NCBI GenBank assembly: GCA_934717895.1
Contig: CAKUZO010000038.1
Location: forward strand, 1-16,900
Reading direction: 5' to 3'
DNA from: an uncultured Candidatus Melainabacteria bacterium
GTDB lineage: Bacteria > Cyanobacteriota > Vampirovibrionia > Gastranaerophilales > Gastranaerophilaceae
DNA length: 16,900 nt
The stretch's first letter is position 1. Every line of letters starts with the position of its first letter. The position numbers and the translations under genes are program-made. Below the pieces are notes generated by a model that was given only the letters and a program-made list of their open reading frames with translations, ran no database searches and was not told the origin of the DNA. Below are positions 6,928-12,964 of this stretch, piece after piece.

Positions 6928-7839
6928 TTATTTAAGCAAAGCATCAAGATCTTTTAATCCACCTTTTTCTACAAGAGAGGCTGCTGGCTTATAAAACAAA
7001 CCTTTGTCAGGAGCTCCGTATAAGACAACATAAAACAAATCATATCCCCATTTATTTGGTCCACGTTTCCCGTTTACATCAATTATAATTTCTTTCGGAT
7101 AAGTATATTGGATAATAATGGAGCCATCTGCTAAAACAATTGCCGGTAGTTCTTTAATTCGTTTTGCTCTTAAATTTGCACGACCTTGCGTTTGAATATA
7201 CAATTCGTCGTCAGTCAATTTATCATTCTTTTCTTTTAAAACATCTTCAAAACCTTTATAAGCAACAGTACAGCCATCATAATAAGATTTATTGCATGTT
7301 TTAATAATCTTTAAATTTTGAAGTAAAACTTTGTTATAACTTGAACATTCAGTATTTCTTCCCAAATAATCCGAAGGCCTTGGGTTTCCATCATCATCGC
7401 CCCATTGTATACAAGCACCTCTATCATCTCTTTTAAGACAATTACCCATAGGAGGGTATGGGCTATTCAACCAAGAATAACACTCTGGCACAGAACCAAA
7501 ATCAACAACAATTTTCGCTGCAGCCTGATTTAAAACAGATATTTCTTTTTTCAATGCAACAGTACCTTCTTTTAATTGATACTTTGCAATTAATGTAGGA
7601 ATTGTGATTGCCGCCACAACACCGATTATGCCGAGGGTGATTAAAACCTCCGCCAATGTAAAGGCGGATTTTTTAGCAGCTAAGCGGCTAGGAAGCGAAG
7701 CAGCTAAGTCTTTAAAGTAGGTCGGCATTGCTATGCCGACATCTGATGCTGATTTAGATGCAAAGATGCCAAGAGGCATAGATGCATGGTCTGTTTCGGT
7801 TGAGTTGTTTTCATTCTTTGCAGCTGCTTTGTATTGCAA
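6928..7839 (-). CDS. Type IV pilin-like / pseudopilin protein 1, possibly phase-variable
   Basis: The protein carries a prepilin N-methylation signature, KKSA|FTLAEVLITLGIIGVVAAITIPTLI, with Phe at +1 and Glu at +5 of the mature form. The residue before the cleavage site is Ala, not the usual Gly. After the hydrophobic helix come YQLKEGTVALKKEISVLNQAA, a Cys-containing globular part, and the motif IDVNGKRGPNKWGYDLFYVV shared with the pilin at 14237. It should be processed by a prepilin peptidase and assembled into a pilus or secretion pseudopilus. The coordinates run from the first in-frame TTG (7839), but this is probably not the true start: the same frame stays open for 58 more codons up to a 10-G tract, and the likely ATG is at 8051 in another frame. 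An in-frame ATG at 7779 is a fallback start. See the leader feature (7840-8051). Confidence 0.85.
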   Translation of the reverse strand: MQYKAAAKNENNSTETDHASMPLGIFASKSASDVGIAMPTYFKDLAASLPSRLAAKKSAFTLAEVLITLGIIGVVAAITIPTLIAKYQLKEGTVALKKEISVLNQAAAKIVVDFGSVPECYSWLNSPYPPMGNCLKRDDRGACIQWGDDDGNPRPSDYLGRNTECSSYNKVLLQNLKIIKTCNKSYYDGCTVAYKGFEDVLKEKNDKLTDDELYIQTQGRANLRAKRIKELPAIVLADGSIIIQYTYPKEIIIDVNGKRGPNKWGYDLFYVVLYGAPDKGLFYKPAASLVEKGGLKDLDALLK

Positions 7840-7974
7840 TAAGCTGGATTCTTTCGCTAACCGCTCAGAATGACGACTGATAGCAACTGTTTCAGACTTA
7901 TCATCTTTACGTCTTATCGGCCTAACGTCTTTTACAAACTTAGCTGCCTCGCTTCCTAGCTGCTTAGCTGCTAA
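7673..7974. repeat. 36-bp inverted repeat inside the pilin 1 leader
   Basis: The arms are 7673-7708 and 7939-7974 and are identical in inverted orientation except for 2 of 36 bases. Both arms are read in the pilin frame, as LAAKQLGSEAAK (upstream arm) and LAASLPSRLAAK (downstream arm). A one-mismatch copy of 21 bases of the upstream arm lies in the leader of pilin 2 (14969-14989). Confidence 0.8.
7721..7740. repeat. Perfect 8-bp-stem palindrome in the pilin 1 leader
   Basis: GTCGGCAT and ATGCCGAC flank a TGCT loop. Its GC content and perfect symmetry are typical of REP-like intergenic palindromes, yet here it is translated within the leader as part of VGIAMPTY. Confidence 0.7.
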
Positions 7975-8051
7975 CTCGATTTTGCGTACTATATCACGTC
8001 CTACGCTGCGATTGCCCCCCCCCCGAAAGCATTTCTAAATAAATTTTCCAT
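7840..8051 (-). other. Frameshifted 5' leader of pilin-like gene 1 with a 10-G tract
   Basis: From the ATG at 8051 the coding strand reads Met-Glu-Asn-Leu-Phe-Arg-Asn-Ala-Phe. Ten Gs follow (8024-8015), and then a frame that stays open through 58 codons into the pilin at 7839. As sequenced, the ATG frame runs into TAG four codons after the G tract. With 8 or 11 Gs the reading frame would be continuous and give a protein of about 373-374 residues, with a leader of about 130 residues before the peptidase site. Evidence that the leader is real coding sequence: the long open stretch in AT-rich DNA, a promoter of good quality 39 bases before this ATG, and the same NAF-poly(Gly)-Asn layout at pilin-like gene 2. 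Confidence 0.7.
8015..8024. repeat. Homopolymer tract C10 (G10 on the pilin coding strand)
   Basis: Ten consecutive C on the plus strand, in the start region of pilin-like gene 1. Tracts like this are prone to slippage during replication and also to sequencing error. Confidence 0.95.
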
Positions 8052-8089
8052 AACCAAGCTCACTTTCTTTTTTGCTCTGTACATATGTT

Positions 8090-8118
8090 ATTATAACCCT
8101 ATTTTTGGGATTTGTCTA
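8090..8118 (-). promoter_or_regulatory. Sigma-70-like promoter of pilin-like gene 1
   Basis: On the minus strand TAGACA (8118-8113), a 17-base spacer and TATAAT (8095-8090). A start of transcription near 8083 would leave about 30 bases before the ATG at 8051. This is one of the best promoter matches in the window and supports the ATG upstream of the G tract as the true start. Confidence 0.7.
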
Positions 8119-8173
8119 GACTTATTTTATGGGAAGTTAAGTTCGTATTGGAAGAAGTTACTAAGTTACTAGG

Positions 8174-8262
8174 GCACTAAGGCACTAAGGTCGTATCTGG
8201 AATAAAAGACGATAGGTCGTTAAGGCGATAAGACGATAAGTCCGTATCAGGAATAGCTGTCA
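8174..8262. repeat. Short direct repeats in the gene-free stretch
   Basis: A GGCACTAAG 9-mer in tandem (8174-8191), GATAAGACGATAAG-type repeats (8211-8240), and two copies of a GTATCxGGAATA motif (8193-8204 and 8244-8255), with a weaker third near 8147. The GATAAGACG block also occurs inside the pilin 1 leader. No spacer-repeat regularity of a CRISPR array is present. Confidence 0.55.
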
Positions 8263-8390
8263 TCTGTCGTCATTCTGAGCGAATAGCGAAAGAATCCAGC
8301 TAATAATATTAACTTTTTCCGAAACAGACCATGCCTCTTGGCATCTTCACATCTTCGCGGCAACAAAAGAGAGTGAGAAAAATCTTAAAC

Positions 8391-8531
8391 TTATTTCATA
8401 ACCAATGCATAAATTTCAGCTAATCTGCCTGATTTACGACTCTTAAATTTAATCTCTTTCTTAGTTTCAACAGGCGTAAACTCTGATTTTTGGTAATTAA
8501 TCAAATATTTCATAAATTCAGGACTAAACAT
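8391..8531 (-). CDS. Small unknown protein, 46 residues
   Basis: The ORF starts at ATG 8531, four bases after AAAAAGGAG, a good ribosome binding site, and ends with TAA at 8391-8393. The product begins MFSPEFMKYLINYQKSEFTP, continues VETKKEIKFKSRKSGRLAEI and ends YALVMK. It is basic, has no membrane segment and no recognisable domain. It sits alone between the pilin repeat region and the divergent sdaAB gene. The clean ribosome binding site and full-length use of an otherwise empty stretch suggest it is real. I cannot name a function. Confidence 0.55.
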   Translation of the reverse strand: MFSPEFMKYLINYQKSEFTPVETKKEIKFKSRKSGRLAEIYALVMK

Positions 8532-8621
8532 ACTACTCCTTTTTGCTACACTAAAATTTCATACACTACACATATATAAAAACACAAAATATATATTTAT
8601 TGCTAATTTTTTAATAAATTA

Positions 8622-8649
8622 TTTACAATAGTTAATGAGATGTTATAAT
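8622..8649 (+). promoter_or_regulatory. Promoter of the serine dehydratase operon
   Basis: TTTACA (8622-8627), a 16-base spacer, and TATAAT (8644-8649). The ribosome binding site AGGAGG follows at 8662-8667, so the untranslated leader would be only about 17 bases. Confidence 0.7.
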
Positions 8650-8673
8650 GTTGCCAATCAGAGGAGGTTATAA

Positions 8674-9342
8674 ATGCACCAAGCGTCAATAATAGACATA
8701 ATTTCACCGATTATGGCAGGTCCATCAAGTTCTCATACAGCAGGTGCCGTCAGACTTGGACTTTTAGCAAAAAATATTTACAAAACTAAACCTCAAAAAA
8801 TTACTTTTAAATTGTACAATTCATACGCTCTTACCGGTAAAGGTCACGGCACGGATAAAGGTTTACTTGCCGGAATTTTAGGCTTTTCAGTTGCAGATGA
8901 AAGAATAAAAACAGTCTTTGACACTCCACAAGCCAAAGAAATTGACTACAAATTTGAGTTTTTGCAAGATTTTAACCGCCACCCAAACGCCGTCGATTTC
9001 ATATTTGAAGGCGATTTAAACCTGACTGTATCAGGAAACTCTATCGGAGCAGGCGAAATCGAAATCACAAACATTAATAACTTTTCAGTTAAACTAAACG
9101 GGAAGTACAACACGCTGTTACTCGTTTATGATGACAAACCGGGTGTAATTTCAACAGTTACAAAACTTATCCAAGAGGACAACGTAAACATAGCCTCTTT
9201 ACATTGCGACAGAAGCGGGAAAGGTCGTGATGCCTCAATGTGTATTTGCGTTGACGGCGAACTTTCTAAAAACTGTACAAATGCAGTCAATGAACTTAAA
9301 AATACTTATATAGTCAGATATATAGAAAAATTGGGAAATTAA
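8674..9342 (+). CDS. sdaAB: L-serine ammonia-lyase, iron-sulfur-dependent, beta subunit
   Basis: This is one subunit of the two-chain [4Fe-4S] serine dehydratase that converts L-serine to pyruvate and ammonia. The N terminus has the family signature SPIMAGPSSSHTAGAVRLGLLAKNIY. The next region (YALTGKGHGTDKGLLAGILGF, then DFNRHPNAVDFIFEG) matches the rest of the domain. A C-terminal ACT domain (LLLVYDDKPGVISTVTKLIQEDNVNIASLHCDRSGKGRDASMCI) occupies about residues 147-215, as in other beta subunits. The 222-residue length is typical. AGGAGG precedes the ATG at a standard distance. The alpha subunit gene starts one base after the stop, so the two chains are made from one mRNA. Confidence 0.95.
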   Translation: MHQASIIDIISPIMAGPSSSHTAGAVRLGLLAKNIYKTKPQKITFKLYNSYALTGKGHGTDKGLLAGILGFSVADERIKTVFDTPQAKEIDYKFEFLQDFNRHPNAVDFIFEGDLNLTVSGNSIGAGEIEITNINNFSVKLNGKYNTLLLVYDDKPGVISTVTKLIQEDNVNIASLHCDRSGKGRDASMCICVDGELSKNCTNAVNELKNTYIVRYIEKLGN

Positions 9343-9343
9343 C

Positions 9344-10228
9344 ATGAACAGCATTATTTCAACTTTTGAACAATTAAACTTAATGTGCAAAGCAAAAAAC
9401 AAGCCTATTTACGAAATAGCACTAGAAAACGAAGCTGCACAAGGCGAAAATACCGAACATAATGTTCGACTTCAAGCAACAAAAAGCTTAGAAGCAATGA
9501 AGTCAGCCATAAATACAGGATTAAATTCAACCGAAAAATCTCCTAGCGGTCTTACGGGGTTTGACTGCAACAAGTTACAAAACACGAGTACAGAAGCTAT
9601 TTTAGGACAGACAGCTATCAAGATAATGACTTATGCGCTTGCAACAAGTGAACAAAATCTAAGAATGGGAACTATTGTTGCCTGCCCGACAGCAGGTTCT
9701 TGCGGAATTGTTCCGGCTGTATTGATTGGCTTTGCGCAAGATAATAAGATTGATGAAAATGAACAAATTAACGCATTAATTACAGCTGGTGAAATTGGCC
9801 GACTTGTTGCTAACAAAATGGCTCTTGCAGGAGCAGTCGGCGGTTGTCAGGCAGAATGTGGAGTTGCCGCAGCAATGGCTTCAGCAGCAGTTACACAAAT
9901 GCGAGGTGGGACAACTGATCAAATTTTAAGTGCAGTAGCACTTGCATTAAAAAATATTTTGGGTTTAACTTGCGATCCTGTTTGTGGTTTAGTTGAAATC
10001 CCTTGCGTGAAACGAAACCCATTTTTAGCAATCCATGCAATAACTTCATCTGAGCTTGCTATGGCAGGAATAAATTCTGTAATTCCATTAGATGAAATCG
10101 TTGACGCCATGGCTCAAACAGGTCAATTAATGTCGCCTCTTTTGAAAGAAAGCTCGCAAGGCGGACTTGCAAAAACCAAAACAGCAGTCAGATTAGAAAA
10201 AGATATTTTAAAAAGACTTGAAGCATAA
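9344..10228 (+). CDS. sdaAA: L-serine ammonia-lyase, iron-sulfur-dependent, alpha subunit
   Basis: This is the cluster-bearing catalytic chain of serine dehydratase (294 residues, normal length). Cys168, Cys210 and Cys221 keep exactly the 42- and 11-residue spacing of the three [4Fe-4S] ligands of the Legionella enzyme (Cys343, 385, 396). They lie in GAVGGCQAECGV, GLTCDPVCGLVEIPCVKRN and nearby. MGTIVACPTAGSCGIVPAVL (about 108-127) and the Gly/Ala-rich segment 160-190 are also typical. It lies one base after sdaAB. Its product, pyruvate, would enter the same fermentative pool as the decarboxylase at the window start, but that link is inference. Confidence 0.95.
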   Translation: MNSIISTFEQLNLMCKAKNKPIYEIALENEAAQGENTEHNVRLQATKSLEAMKSAINTGLNSTEKSPSGLTGFDCNKLQNTSTEAILGQTAIKIMTYALATSEQNLRMGTIVACPTAGSCGIVPAVLIGFAQDNKIDENEQINALITAGEIGRLVANKMALAGAVGGCQAECGVAAAMASAAVTQMRGGTTDQILSAVALALKNILGLTCDPVCGLVEIPCVKRNPFLAIHAITSSELAMAGINSVIPLDEIVDAMAQTGQLMSPLLKESSQGGLAKTKTAVRLEKDILKRLEA

Positions 10229-10239
10229 CTATTAAGTTT

Positions 10240-10261
10240 TTAATATCATTATATTAACTTT
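10240..10261 (+). terminator. Weak AT-only hairpin after sdaAA
   Basis: TTAATAT and ATATTAA pair perfectly around a CATT loop, followed by CTTTT. The stem has no GC pairs, so termination would be weak. Confidence 0.25.
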
Positions 10262-10274
10262 TGTAACAAATTGG
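10259..10274 (+). repeat. Copy 1 of a shared 16-base motif (TTTTGTAACAAATTGG)
   Basis: It occurs upstream of the 69-residue gene. An exact copy lies on the minus strand at 16852-16867. The core TTGTAACAA is palindromic. In both places an AT-rich TATATATA box follows about 50 bases downstream. Confidence 0.5.
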
Positions 10275-10353
10275 ATTAAATTAGGCAATTTTGTGGAAAT
10301 TATATCCTTAGTATATATATAAGAGATAGTATAAAAATCTAAGGAGATAAATT

Positions 10354-10563
10354 ATGTCATACCAAGGTCGCATAGGTGCAATTGGCACAGAACCACATTC
10401 AACAAAAAAAACAAATTATCCAACTGAATTGAAAAAATTTAAACCGGAACTTAGCGGTTTACTCAGTGGTGTTGGTTCATTGATAAATAATTTACCGAAA
10501 AATTTTAACAGTGCATTTACAGTTGGACAAGGTGCAAACGTTCAAGGGGCGTTTGGAGATTAA
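10354..10563 (+). CDS. Small unknown protein, 69 residues
   Basis: The product is MSYQGRIGAIGTEPHSTKKT followed by a Lys-rich part, a Gly/Leu/Ser stretch (LSGLLSGVGSLINNLP) and a Gly/Ala/Phe-rich end (NSAFTVGQGANVQGAFGD). I do not recognise it. No signal peptide is visible, and the apolar middle is too short to call a membrane segment. TAAGGAG lies eight bases upstream of the ATG, an unusually good ribosome binding site. A 125-base gap with TATATATA boxes precedes it, so it probably has its own promoter. coaX begins 57 bases downstream behind a hairpin. Calling it a gene rests on the ribosome binding site and on its filling the gap. Confidence 0.65.
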   Translation: MSYQGRIGAIGTEPHSTKKTNYPTELKKFKPELSGLLSGVGSLINNLPKNFNSAFTVGQGANVQGAFGD

Positions 10564-10586
10564 GTCTTTGCAATTCGAAATTTTTG

Positions 10587-10624
10587 ATGTAAACTAATTC
10601 TCAGGAATGAGGATTAGTTTATGT
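10587..10624 (+). promoter_or_regulatory. Hairpin hiding the coaX ribosome binding site and start codon
   Basis: AAACTAATTCTCA (10591-10603) pairs with TGAGGATTAGTTT (10608-10620) through 13 pairs (one G-U) around a GGAA loop. The helix can extend by A-U, G-U and U-A pairs into the coaX ATG (10621-10623). The only Shine-Dalgarno candidate, GAGG at 10609-10612, is inside the stem. Without a T run after it, it is unlikely to be a terminator. Confidence 0.65.
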
Positions 10625-11394
10625 TGCTTACAGCAGATATTGGAAATACAAGTATTACCCTAGGGCTTTTTGACAATGACGCCCTTGTAGAAGAGTATAG
10701 ATTAGCATCTGACAAAGATTTGTCTTTGGAAGAATATGAAGTTCTTTTGAAATCTTTATTTAAAGAATATAAAGTTGATGGCTGCATTATTTCATCAGTA
10801 GTAGAAGAATTAACTAAAAAGTTCAAAAAAGCCGTAGACAACGTGTTTAAGTTGGATTCACTTGTTTTGACGACAAAAATCAATACAGGTGTAAAAATTT
10901 GTCTTGATAATCCCAAAGAGGCAGGAGCTGATAGGATTGCAAATGCTGCCGGTGCTTATGTTTTGTACAACTATCCGGTTATTGTAATTGATTTTGGAAC
11001 AGCAACCACTTTTGATATTGTAAACGGTAAGGGGGAATTTGTTGGTGGAATTATTGCACCAGGCGTTAATTTACAGGTTAAAGCATTGAATAAATTTACC
11101 TCAAAGCTTCCTAGAATTGAAATCACACCATCAAATGCAGCAATCGGCCATAACACAAATGATGCAATTCTTTCAGGCATTTTAAGAGGGACAGCTGCTA
11201 TGATTGATGGACTTGTTGAACAATGTGAAAAAGAACTCGGGCAAAAAGCTGTAATAGTTGCAACTGGCGGTTATTCAGGGCTAATTTCAACTTATTTAAA
11301 AAGACAATTTGATTTTATAAACCCGACTCTAACCCTCGAAGGTCTTCGTTATTTATATCAAATAAACAAACTAGATGTTGTAAGTAAATTGTAA
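10621..11394 (+). CDS. coaX: Type III pantothenate kinase
   Basis: CoaX phosphorylates pantothenate, the first step of coenzyme A synthesis, and belongs to the ASKHA (acetate/sugar kinase, Hsc70, actin) fold. The 257-residue protein shows the phosphate loop DIGNTSITLGLF (6-17), GADRIANAAGAY with Asp104 in the position of the catalytic base, VIDFGTATTFDIV (122-134) and GGIIAPGVNLQVKAL (142-156), in family order and at normal length. GGYSG near the C terminus is the last ATP-site glycine motif. The ATG at 10621 is the only reasonable start, since the protein begins directly with the phosphate loop. Translation is probably limited by the upstream hairpin. The 3' end overlaps that of rex by 24 bases. 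Confidence 0.94.
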   Translation: MLLTADIGNTSITLGLFDNDALVEEYRLASDKDLSLEEYEVLLKSLFKEYKVDGCIISSVVEELTKKFKKAVDNVFKLDSLVLTTKINTGVKICLDNPKEAGADRIANAAGAYVLYNYPVIVIDFGTATTFDIVNGKGEFVGGIIAPGVNLQVKALNKFTSKLPRIEITPSNAAIGHNTNDAILSGILRGTAAMIDGLVEQCEKELGQKAVIVATGGYSGLISTYLKRQFDFINPTLTLEGLRYLYQINKLDVVSKL

Positions 11395-11985
11395 GAAATT
11401 ACCCATAAGATTTTCGTTCCAAACCTGGACATCTTGTGGAACAGATAATACAACCGGTGCAAAATTCCAGATATATTTGATATTCGACCTAACCAAAAAA
11501 TCAGCGGTAGACTGTGCAAACTGTCTTGGCACCGTCAAAATTGCGATATCCGCTTCGTCATTTCTAGCGATTTCCGGAAGCTTTTCAATGCTTTCAATTT
11601 TCATTCCGTTTACAATTTTACCAACTTTTTTAGGGTCATTATCAAAAAGTGAAAGAATATTCAAGCCGTAATCAGAGAAATTTCCATAGTTTGCAATTGC
11701 TGTTCCGAGATTTCCGGCACCAATGATAAAAGCTTTTTTAGTCTTTTTAAACCCAAGAGTTTTTTCAATCGCAAGCTTTAATTCTTTAACATCGTAACCA
11801 ACTCTGCTTTTACCGGAATTATCAAGGTAATTCAAGTCTTTCCGCACCTGAGAATCATCTGTGTTCAAAAGTTGTGCAATCTGTTTGCTTGAAATAAAAT
11901 CCTCTTTATTATTGATAAAATCAAACAATATGCAGTGATAAAGAGTCAATCTGTTAATTACTTTGTCCGGAATTTTTTTATTCAT
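11371..11985 (-). CDS. rex: Redox-sensing transcriptional repressor Rex
   Basis: Rex is a dimeric repressor that senses the NADH/NAD+ ratio and leaves DNA when NADH rises, switching on fermentation and anaerobic respiration genes. The protein has an N-terminal winged helix (VINRLTLYHCILFDFINNKEDFISSKQIAQLLNTDDSQVRKDLNYL), then a Rossmann domain with KKAFIIGAGNLGTAIANY (GxGxxG), FDNDPKKVGK, and a C-terminal helix for domain swapping (WNENLMGNFLQFTYNI). The length of 204 residues is typical. I chose ATG 11985; the frame can be extended to TTG 12003, but that start has no ribosome binding site and overlaps a TATAAT. The ATG also has no ribosome binding site. A perfect extended -10 box lies seven bases upstream of it, which points to a leaderless mRNA. 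Confidence 0.92.
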   Translation of the reverse strand: MNKKIPDKVINRLTLYHCILFDFINNKEDFISSKQIAQLLNTDDSQVRKDLNYLDNSGKSRVGYDVKELKLAIEKTLGFKKTKKAFIIGAGNLGTAIANYGNFSDYGLNILSLFDNDPKKVGKIVNGMKIESIEKLPEIARNDEADIAILTVPRQFAQSTADFLVRSNIKYIWNFAPVVLSVPQDVQVWNENLMGNFLQFTYNI

Positions 11986-11991
11986 AGTGAG

Positions 11992-12000
11992 ATTATAACA
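11992..12000 (-). promoter_or_regulatory. Extended -10 promoter of rex
   Basis: TGTTATAAT on the minus strand ends seven bases before the rex ATG, so transcription would start at or beside the start codon. The surrounding TTGTG...CACTA half-sites recall a Rex operator (TTGTGAA-N4-TTCACAA), but their spacing is one base too long, so autoregulation is only a possibility. Confidence 0.5.
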
Positions 12001-12029
12001 CAAAGTACGTAATAAAACGCAATAAAAAT

Positions 12030-12057
12030 TTGCAAAGATGTATGTTTATAGTACAAT
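12030..12057 (+). promoter_or_regulatory. Promoter of the rpsB-tsf operon
   Basis: TTGCAA (12030-12035), a 16-base spacer and TACAAT (12052-12057). Transcription would start near 12065, leaving a leader of nearly 120 bases before rpsB. Confidence 0.6.
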
Positions 12058-12064
12058 GCAATTG

Positions 12065-12182
12065 GTTACACTAACCTGATAGGCTTTGCCCTAGTTCAAA
12101 ACTTGAAAATAATAACCCGATTTCAGGCTAGAATGAGGTGGTGTTTCCCGTAGTACAATAAGTTAAACAAAGGAGAAAACCG
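12065..12182 (+). promoter_or_regulatory. Structured 5' leader of rpsB (possible r-protein leader)
   Basis: The untranslated stretch can form short helices: TTCAA/TTGAA (12094-12106), a TAGG/CCTA pair just before it, and CCTGA (12076-12080) with TCAGG (12124-12128) enclosing both. The second half is GC-richer (GAGGTGGTGTTTCCCG). AAGGAG and the ATG follow. Long leaders before rpsB often carry an S2-binding autoregulatory element, but I cannot match this one to a known family. Confidence 0.35.
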
Positions 12183-12956
12183 ATGCCAGTAGCATCTATG
12201 ATTGAACTTTTAGAAGCAGGTGTACACTTCGGACACCAAACACAAAGATGGAACCCTAAAATGAAACCGTATATTTACGGTGCTAGAAACGGAATCTATG
12301 TACTAGATTTACGTAAAACAACTGATTTGCTTGATGAAGCTTATGCTGTTGTTAGAGAGTTCGCATCTAAAAATAAAAACGTTTTGTTCGTTGGAACAAA
12401 AAAACAAGCAGCAGAAGTTGTTGCAGAAGAAGCAACAAGAGCTGGTGCATACTACATTAACAGAAGATGGTTAGGTGGTATGTTGACTAACTTTGAAACT
12501 ATCAGAGGTCGTGTAAACAAACTTAGAGAACTTGAAGATTTCATGAACTCTGGACATGCTGAAAAATTACCTAAAAAAGAAATCGCTAAATTGAACAGAG
12601 AATTAGGTAAATTGAGCAAAACTTTGGGTGGTATCAAAGACATGAGAGGTCTTCCTGATGTAATTTTCATCGTTGACCAAAAGAAAGAAGATATCGCTAT
12701 TAAAGAAGCTAACAAACTTAATATCCCTGTAATTTGCTTGGCTGATACAAATGCTGATCCGGAAGGTATTGACTACATTATCCCTGGTAATGATGATGCT
12801 ATCAGATCAATCAAATTAATCACTTCTAAATTGGCTGACGCTGTTTTGGAAGGTAAACAACTTAGAGAAGCTAATGCAAACGCTAAAAAGCTTGAATCTA
12901 TCAAACCTGAAGATGCAGGTGTTGAAGTGAAAGCTGAAGAAGTTGCTGCTGAATAG
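12183..12956 (+). CDS. rpsB: 30S ribosomal protein S2
   Basis: S2 is a late-assembling protein of the small subunit, needed to dock S1 and initiate on leadered mRNAs. The 257 residues run collinear with the family: [41 protein letters not shown] at the N terminus, [91 protein letters not shown], and a short acidic tail ([15 protein letters not shown]). AAGGAG lies upstream of the ATG. It heads the conserved rpsB-tsf operon. The 149-base gap to tsf holds a large inverted repeat, which is unusual for this pair. Confidence 0.98.
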   Translation: MPVASMIELLEAGVHFGHQTQRWNPKMKPYIYGARNGIYVLDLRKTTDLLDEAYAVVREFASKNKNVLFVGTKKQAAEVVAEEATRAGAYYINRRWLGGMLTNFETIRGRVNKLRELEDFMNSGHAEKLPKKEIAKLNRELGKLSKTLGGIKDMRGLPDVIFIVDQKKEDIAIKEANKLNIPVICLADTNADPEGIDYIIPGNDDAIRSIKLITSKLADAVLEGKQLREANANAKKLESIKPEDAGVEVKAEEVAAE

Positions 12957-12964
12957 ATACATTT

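Larger units (their letters stand above)
7764..8361. repeat. Diverged inverted duplication: pilin 1 leader segment and an upstream copy
   Basis: The segment 7764-7926 read on the minus strand and 8219-8361 read on the plus strand carry the same blocks in the same order. The blocks are a GATAAGACG-type stretch, CGTCATTCTGAGCG, AGCGAAAGAATCCAGCT, CCGAAACAGACCATGC and the hairpin ATGCCTCTTGGCATC. The spacing between blocks differs. The plus-strand copy has an in-frame TAA right after the CCAGC block, so it is not coding as it stands. The pilin promoter, ATG and G tract lie between the two arms. Confidence 0.8.

Noticed and set aside
8015..8024. The G tract as a G-quadruplex element
   Set aside because: A single uninterrupted run of ten Gs does not provide four spaced G runs; slippage is the simpler role.
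8150..8262. Short direct repeats as a CRISPR array
   Set aside because: Repeats are 9-14 bases, irregularly spaced, without constant-length spacers, and no cas gene is present.
7673..8361. Insertion sequence or transposon remnant
   Set aside because: No transposase fragment, no terminal repeats with target duplication; the repeats fit palindromic dispersed elements better.
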